Of a DNA stretch of 28,837 nt, positions 26,801-28,837 are shown piece after piece. The notes under the pieces were generated by a model. The model worked only from the letters and a program-made list of their open reading frames with translations, was not told the origin of the DNA and made no database searches. The stretch covers positions 1 through 28,837 of the forward strand of contig JWZX01003299.1 of assembly GCA_001275005.1 (NCBI GenBank). The letters run 5' to 3'. Position 1 is the stretch's first letter; each line of letters opens with the position of its first letter. The DNA comes from Chrysochromulina tobinii. Taxonomy: Eukaryota; Haptophyta; Prymnesiales; Chrysochromulinaceae. Both the position numbers and the translations under genes were made by a program.

Positions 26801-28236
26801 TCCCCGCCTGCGACAACTACAAACACGTACTTGCGGTGGTCTGCGCGCTGACCAAGTTCACCCTGTACATCCCGGTCAAGACCACCACGGCTGTAGAGAC
26901 CCTGGATGCGTTGATTTCGCATGTATTCTCTATTTTCGGCCACCCCCTCATCATCATCGCGGATAATGGCGGCGCTTTCGCCAACAAACTGATGGAGGCC
27001 TCAGAGCAGCTTTACGGGTATCGCATGATCCACGTCATGCCCCACACCCCTATGGCGAACGGTCTTGCTGAGGCGGCCGTTAAGAAACTGAAGATCGCCC
27101 TCGATCGGCATACTGGTAGCGACTACAATGGATGGAAAGCCCTCCTACCCGCAATCCAATCGTGCGTTAATCAACGCCTGTCGCAGGACACCCAGGTACC
27201 ATTTGTGTCCCTGTTCGGCTACCCACCGCCGACCCTCGCTGCCCTGGAGCAGCCTTACCTCCTCCCCCCCAGTAGCCCGGAGGATCGTACGATTCAGGAA
27301 CTCGGACAACAGATGCGTCGTGTGCACCTTCGACTGACCAGGGAGCTCGACGACCTCAAGGATGCGGAAGCGCGCTCAGCCCCCCCGGTGAAACCGTCGC
27401 GAACTGTCAGCCCCGGGGACAAGGTCTGGCTCAAGTACAGCGATTTGGAGAAGTCACGCTACCTGCGTAAGCATGGGAAAGGGCTTGCTTGGCGACATGC
27501 ATTCACTGTAATTGCCGTCAAACCCCACGCCGTACTGCTCGACATCCCACTGGACGGATCTGTCCCAGATGTACTGCCCTGGCAATCCCTCAGGAAGTGT
27601 AGTTTCGCTGCTCCTTTCTTTCACAACCCCGACCTCCTACTCCCGGATGTCGATGAACATGCACTACCTATGATCCCTGAGGCACGTGTTCCCGCCGCAA
27701 ATCGTACCGTCTTGAACCCCGCTTTACCTGTCGATATCACGCCGGACGAATGGCATACCTGGGACGAGAAAGCGCTGTATGAGATCGAAAGCATCGTTGG
27801 TGCTGAGCAGTCTGGTCGTGGATGGAAGGTGCAAGTGAAGTGGGAGAACCACCCCACTATTACTACCGAACGACTCTCAGCTATCTTAAGTCGAGTGTCC
27901 GATCCTCGCATATTAAGGGAGGTTGAATCTCGCAAGGCCGAGTACCTCGCCCGATATTCTACAGATGCCTCGGATGTCACTGTCGTTCCCAAGACTGTAC
28001 CTATCCCGGTCGCCCCGGCCCGAATCCAGCCAAGCCGCTTAAGTCGTGCGCAACCTATGTTCCTCCTTACCGTGCTGGGTGATGGGACTGATTGCGTATT
28101 GTTTACCCATGCCTGTTCCATCCTTCGTGCTGACTCGGGGAAGAGGACTCAGTCGCTGCGCCAGCTCGAGGACATCCCCTGGGAGACGTACCTAGATGCA
28201 GAGAGCCCTCGTACTACTGCGGGCTCGAGGGGGTGA
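20821..28236 (+). CDS. pol: Retroelement ORF C: Pol polyprotein with N-terminal DNA cytosine methyltransferase
   Basis: About 2470 residues (residue 1 = codon at 20851). Domains: Pro-rich linker (1-88); C5 methyltransferase (about 89-373); helical region with Glu/Arg-rich coils (about 390-550); aspartic protease with Asp634-Ser-Gly and LLG at 705-707; a Cys-x2-Cys-rich and beta-rich linker; reverse transcriptase with Asp1086 (CDAAGGFYQ) and Trp-Ile-Asp1164-Asp1165; RNase H with Asp1333, Glu1408, Asp1433, Asp1478; about 400 extra residues (about 1485-1885); integrase with His1908/His1917/Cys1947/Cys1950 and Asp1979, Asp2038, Glu2074 (D-35-E); a GPY-like region; and a chromodomain (about 2309-2355). 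There is no ATG before 21442, which lies past the methyltransferase Pro-Cys motif, so a separate start is unlikely and readthrough from ORF B is favoured. The TGA at 28234-28236 directly abuts the 3' LTR. All key catalytic residues are present except an Asn in the methyltransferase. Confidence 0.93.
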   Translation, partial: ETSAPSIQTTVPPYPTTHPPLPQPPLPADEGVPQTDALPTSPEEVSNPPPAPLETPTRNEGVINPTEAHLATSCLEGVTTNLDFNKQDSVDRSPTNVPIRTVVDLFSGCGGLALAARSLGFHHLALIESNERCVATLKLNGFSNIIHNQLEHVDLSNSNDADLLTAGPPCQPWSIGGKSLGEEDSRNLWATTVRAINDVQPKAFLIEMVDGFLRPKFDTTRWQLIADLQALGYCVQISRVNAQDYGVPQYRRRCLIMGRRSLLPIIAPPGQPPTTLRDALRTLGEPNGMNRHDQIGQASSYEGHEPSHLDAQAKTIRAGVHGPGGGNNTVDTGSGPRYFTIREMARIQTFPDDYQFDSIWSHAIKEIGNACPPALAKLWLESLVGEPTIAPSIAPSDAPQADGAYDVPAEGIESLRRELSRRTKLTHILEAHASILQGQLDESTEEMIKQKGSIDAYLLSLSERVADLEGHLIPDDHDVKAALEHADLSSLEPESRLRVGKAVDRTLELSLLLRTLRQERALAEAIAEGRTTTDTMAHLPAYESTRLTEARRAAYQHSVDSSLDATTNGSPQLPQKVLNRAVFFECPARLLQEQEDEACPLFHVQAIPDSREEEDEASMYYSVRADLLIDDGTGKKIPMSSVVDSGAAWTALKHAFLARVAPELLKLILPSQKRFKDAQGNLMAIAGRIPLTIWMGGLKLTTYAYVFHQLSVDCLLGVNTLSKNHMIIDCNAGRLYAAAAPHEGVPIRTGLCNTCNTCPQESRVIALCVECSPDDASIRQTSVAYDADHSTLLVTSPSGSVELPVTRSSYAPAKLRLDSSIVVEPGKRAVLDPRIVGLDPDRLEPTLFRTSTVITQLGLLSLDETIHNPTSLKVPFTVYNPTDQPITCPNHLILATESRASVEDEYITIAAILDEPTDGLRGVDDGGVEDLRGLGFNLDHAIDPDLPRFPDGKYQPLHEDKKREIYVVALRYHYVWARDAKVPQISYLVVIDIPTGTSLPQSQSAYQIPAKLRDSAMAEIDKLLKAGLIEPSMSDWASPALIRVKKDSTPEDVKIKFAIDYRRVNAVTVPDAGGLGTQSDILYGLGGRFKFLGLCDAAGGFYQFLLSTSCRHKSAFILPSAMGGTLFQWRVAPYGLTRNPAGYSRGMQFALKGLHRRKDLDGGRGEGGATSWIDDICMRATTFGAFVDLFERVLSRLAVAGISLKGAKCALLLPEADVLGFVATPHGLQLQKPKIEEIMSKGIPSNPKEAGTFLGAIAFLRRMIPRVSLLAAPMIDACKRHKARSSSRNRAQSGKFSPESFNGDEQDDVNQSWQAMVDHLDGAAILAPPEFDDPNAEFVLCTDASDYAVGGVLMQWQHKEFPGPPPPPLGKEEPIKPASKDPLDIHWRRQLGWELRIIGFYWKTLIEAQKNYAAFDKEAGAILLCVRHWAEIITYHPTTVYTDSAVATSMLTKHIAPPRLQRWGMELGTFLPHLKIAYRKGADNGLADLLSRFTAFRKYVKVRDDTAELPDDLFEYIGDAPLFVRSPTVTGKRYLSEATYRLYEPRLRADDPDGFWSAAGAPEIPGRGMRDRVAGVTKDNDMLSLETHAQIACALCRNPDKLSQMTMQVGKQIDEAHHTSCPRLRQWLRYVHAFHKDAGRPPSVIVIADGEEFTAQDTGDLLAISTRAATEVGCVVYPESLCDMADIMISIGSRSPRTFGRAEEVLRLRPALTLGELHFESTGQIMVDTAIGAVVLESEFAIEPSFARPLRGVHAPPIELQSAIAQAVARLLRNCGIPTLPDCNLSTGSAVLAKWVNEGITSPPTTMLVLTDHIPEGVATAPSDSFAWQDRPDRETLDRRHPTEDPSLSDQLSDSDCKIIINVLQGAAKIPNHERIRAADKYELRPDALYRRTFRDGEPSRAIVVPRRVRSAILSRHHFSLADGGGHTGGETMYRQLRHHYWWAGMERECHSFAAACEKCGGTRSQATMVIPVGSAPTPNRPFEVIHLDHKGELPACDNYKHVLAVVCALTKFTLYIPVKTTTAVETLDALISHVFSIFGHPLIIIADNGGAFANKLMEASEQLYGYRMIHVMPHTPMANGLAEAAVKKLKIALDRHTGSDYNGWKALLPAIQSCVNQRLSQDTQVPFVSLFGYPPPTLAALEQPYLLPPSSPEDRTIQELGQQMRRVHLRLTRELDDLKDAEARSAPPVKPSRTVSPGDKVWLKYSDLEKSRYLRKHGKGLAWRHAFTVIAVKPHAVLLDIPLDGSVPDVLPWQSLRKCSFAAPFFHNPDLLLPDVDEHALPMIPEARVPAANRTVLNPALPVDITPDEWHTWDEKALYEIESIVGAEQSGRGWKVQVKWENHPTITTERLSAILSRVSDPRILREVESRKAEYLARYSTDASDVTVVPKTVPIPVAPARIQPSRLSRAQPMFLLTVLGDGTDCVLFTHACSILRADSGKRTQSLRQLEDIPWETYLDAESPRTTAGSRG
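21115..21969 (+). other. C5-cytosine DNA methyltransferase domain (within Pol)
   Basis: The domain shows all main motifs in order: motif I VVDLFSGCGG (92-101), motif IV GPPCQPW with the catalytic Cys160, motif VI IEMV with Glu197, motif VIII QYRRR (239-243), a short recognition region with AKTIRAGVHGPGG, motif IX REMARIQTFPD (332-342) and motif X GNACPP (358-363). It is compact (about 285 residues) like bacterial Dcm-type enzymes. The usual Glu-Asn-Val of motif VI is Glu-Met-Val. Cytosine methyltransferases inside gypsy-like elements are known from dinoflagellates, so this is a rare but precedented fusion. Confidence 0.93.
22690..23025 (+). other. Retropepsin-like aspartic protease domain (within Pol)
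   Basis: The catalytic loop is VVDSGAAWTAL at 22744-22776 (Asp634) and the second motif is CLLGVNTL at about 22960-22983. This is the single-domain form that acts as a dimer. A partly unknown strand-rich region follows, including CNTCNTC and CVEC pairs that could bind zinc. Confidence 0.8.
23830..24660 (+). other. Reverse transcriptase domain (within Pol)
   Basis: Typical Ty3/gypsy motifs run in order: a LLKAGLIEPSMSDWASP start, FAIDYRRVN, CDAAGGFYQF with Asp1086, FQWRVAPYGLTRNPAGY, WIDDICM at 24334-24354, LSRLAVAGISLKGAKC and VLGFVATPHGL. The usual Tyr (or Phe) before the Asp-Asp pair is Trp-Ile here, a rare variant. Confidence 0.97.
24830..25300 (+). other. RNase H domain (within Pol)
   Basis: The four acidic residues are in family context: CTDASDYAVGGVL, DKEAGAILLCVRHW, VYTDSAVA and NGLADLLSRF. 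The loop between the first two strands holds a Pro/Lys-rich insert (about 24900-24960). Confidence 0.9.
25300..26510 (+). other. Unrecognised ~400-residue segment between RNase H and integrase
   Basis: In ordinary Ty3/gypsy Pol, integrase follows RNase H after a short tether. Here about 400 residues intervene. They include an ACALCRN...HHTSCPRLRQW stretch with possible metal ligands and an alternating hydrophobic region (SVIVIADGEEFT, VGCVVYPE, MADIMISIG) that looks alpha/beta. I cannot assign a family. Confidence 0.6.
26555..27180 (+). other. Integrase zinc-binding and catalytic core (within Pol)
   Basis: The His-His-Cys-Cys finger (RHHFSLADGGGHTGG ... YWWAGM ... ACEKCGG) is complete. The core has HLDHKGELP (Asp1979), IIADNGGAF (Asp2038) and NGLAEAAVKKLK (Glu2074); the last two are 35 residues apart, the hallmark D,D-35-E spacing. 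A KVWLKY...GLAWRHAFTVIAV segment follows, like the GPY/F module. Confidence 0.95.
27772..27915 (+). other. C-terminal chromodomain (within Pol)
   Basis: YEIESIVGAEQSGRGWKVQVKWEN matches the chromodomain pattern of an aromatic-Glu-hydrophobic-Glu start and a V-x-V-K-W core, followed by a helix. Chromodomains at this place in chromoviruses guide integration to marked chromatin. Two of the usual three aromatic cage positions look filled. Confidence 0.7.
28225..28236 (+). promoter_or_regulatory. Purine-rich tract before the 3' LTR
   Basis: CGAGGGGGTGA lies directly before the TGATACG start of the 3' LTR. Such polypurine tracts prime plus-strand DNA synthesis. It overlaps the Pol stop codon, so coding and priming signals are fully compacted. 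Confidence 0.65.
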
Positions 28237-28590
28237 TGATACGTCTCAAACCTCTTCCCACTTCTAACACCGTACATCGGTGCCGTGAGCCTCAGAGCCA
28301 ACACGGCGCTAACCCAGATGACTCATTCGGTCCTTTAACCGGCCCGAGCATACTGACGGACCCCGTGATTCCACCGTGCTCCGGCCCATGTAAGGTAACG
28401 GGGCGCGAGATGGAATACTAAATCCGGCAATTGCGCACGCGCATATTGCCGCAGTTTCGATCAACTAAACAGCACAGCCAACCAGCTGCGCCACAGAGTT
28501 GCCGACGTCAGGCCCTGCCTGACACATACAGAGAGAGAAAGAGACCGAGAGAGATGATCTATGCTATCAACCCCATCTTACAGACCAACA
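28237..28590 (+). repeat. 3' long terminal repeat
   Basis: This copy is 354 bp and starts TGATACGTCTCAAAC. It keeps the stem-loop region, the TCAGGCC-CTGCCTGA hairpin, the GA-rich leader, and an ATG at 28554 followed by [12 protein letters not shown]. The nucleotides differ from the 5' LTR at about a third of positions. The ATG here opens a 30-codon frame ending TAA at 28646, outside the LTR. Confidence 0.85.
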
Positions 28591-28649
28591 ATGCGGACCT
28601 AAGGACCTCGGTCTATCGGTCTTGCGTTATTATAAACGAACAGTAACAA

Positions 28650-28682
28650 AAAGCCTGTATTATCATAATACGAGTAGGCTTT
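28650..28682. other. Bipartite inverted repeat
   Basis: Outer arms AAAGCCT (28650-28656) and AGGCTTT (28676-28682) and inner arms GTATTAT (28657-28663) and ATAATAC (28665-28671) are perfect complements; only GAGT is unpaired apart from the tip. The form resembles a bidirectional terminator. Confidence 0.7.
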
Positions 28683-28704
28683 AGTTCACGTGCTTTCTAC
28701 ACAA

Positions 28705-28743
28705 CCGCGGCGCTTTTGCGCCGCGGGGCTCGTCTAGTTTTTT
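28705..28743 (+). terminator. Perfect 9-bp GC hairpin followed by a T run
   Basis: CCGCGGCGC (28705-28713), a TTTT loop, and GCGCCGCGG (28718-28726) form a perfect stem. Six T residues follow at 28738-28743, 12 bases later. In bacteria or plastids this would suggest a terminator or 3' end stabiliser; in nuclear DNA its meaning is unclear. Confidence 0.4.
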
Positions 28744-28837
28744 GTACAGTAACTGCCAGTAAAAACCAGAAACACTTCGCGTCTTTTCTCCCAAATCGGA
28801 CTCCCATTTGAGACCTGGGGCCTTTTTGCCTAGGCCT

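Larger units (their letters stand above)
8551..28590 (+). mobile_element. Giant Ty3/gypsy-like LTR retrotransposon with OTU, ubiquitin-like, F-box-like and DNA methyltransferase domains
   Basis: The element spans about 20,040 bp between terminal direct repeats beginning TGATACGTCTCAAAC and ending CCAACA (canonical TG...CA). After the 5' LTR comes a TGG-type primer-binding site; before the 3' LTR comes a purine-rich tract. ORF A, ORF B and ORF C fill almost all of the interior. The Pol order protease, reverse transcriptase, RNase H, integrase, chromodomain is that of Ty3/gypsy chromoviruses. Extra domains are an OTU protease, two ubiquitin-like domains, an F-box-like motif and a C5 cytosine methyltransferase placed before the protease. 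No envelope-like ORF is present. The ORFs have no internal stops apart from the Gag-Pol UAG, so the copy looks coding-competent. However, the LTRs differ strongly and the flanks (GTCGAC on the left, ATGCG on the right) show no target-site duplication. Confidence 0.9.
28591..28837. other. 3' flank of the retroelement, AT-richer with two strong hairpins
   Basis: This last stretch is visibly richer in A and T than the left flank and has no coding frame of note. It contains two hairpins listed separately, the second followed by a T run. It may be host intergenic DNA, part of another repeat, or DNA of different origin. Confidence 0.5.

Noticed and set aside
27600-28236. An envelope-like gene at the 3' end
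   Set aside because: After integrase there is only the GPY-like region, a chromodomain and a short tail; no signal peptide or membrane span is seen.
8545-28595. Target-site duplication of 4-6 bp
   Set aside because: Bases beside the 5' LTR (GTCGAC) and the 3' LTR (ATGCG) do not match in any short register I tried.
28554-28646. 30-codon frame starting in the 3' LTR
   Set aside because: It is the duplicated ORF A start running into flanking DNA; it is not expected to be a functional gene.

Overview
The window looks like nuclear DNA of a GC-rich, probably algal eukaryote. Two conserved host genes carry short GT-AG introns (140 and 168 bp), and two small genes begin with hydrophobic leaders that end in an Arg-x-Val-[Ser/Thr]-Met motif, as seen in precursors bound for complex (secondary) plastids. 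A haptophyte or similar alga with a red-lineage plastid would fit, but the window alone cannot settle the taxon.

The left third (1-8550) is host sequence. RCC1, the nuclear Ran guanine-nucleotide exchange factor, lies on the minus strand with an unusual FG-repeat N-terminus. It is head-to-head with importin beta-1 on the plus strand, with about 117 bp between start codons. RCC1 charges Ran with GTP and Ran-GTP releases cargo from importin beta, so the two divergent genes serve the same nuclear transport cycle. After a 1-kb gap comes an FHA-like protein with glutamine/tyrosine-rich repeats (plus strand), converging on a small one-membrane-span, probably plastid, protein (minus strand).

The right two thirds (8551-28590, about 20 kb) is one giant Ty3/gypsy-like LTR retrotransposon with long open frames. 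The order is 5' LTR (with the first ATG inside it), primer-binding site, ORF A (OTU-type deubiquitinase domain), ORF B (3351 codons with two full 76-residue ubiquitin-like domains, a possible degenerate exonuclease fold, a Cys-rich cluster, an F-box-like motif, coiled coils and a Gag-type zinc knuckle), one in-frame UAG, then ORF C (C5-cytosine DNA methyltransferase, aspartic protease, reverse transcriptase, RNase H, integrase, chromodomain), a purine-rich tract and the 3' LTR. ORF C has no ATG before its methyltransferase catalytic centre and shares ORF B's frame. A hairpin lies 8 nt after the UAG, so stop-codon readthrough is the likely way Pol is made.

The striking point is one element carrying ubiquitin, a deubiquitinase and an F-box-like domain in its Gag half and a DNA methyltransferase in its Pol half. 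My main hypothesis is that the OTU protease cuts the giant polyprotein after the ubiquitin Gly-Gly ends, or counters host ubiquitination, while the methyltransferase marks target or element DNA. The two LTRs are only about two thirds identical by eye and I see no target-site duplication, which conflicts with the intact ORFs and needs explaining. The last 247 bases beyond the 3' LTR are AT-richer and hold two strong hairpins.
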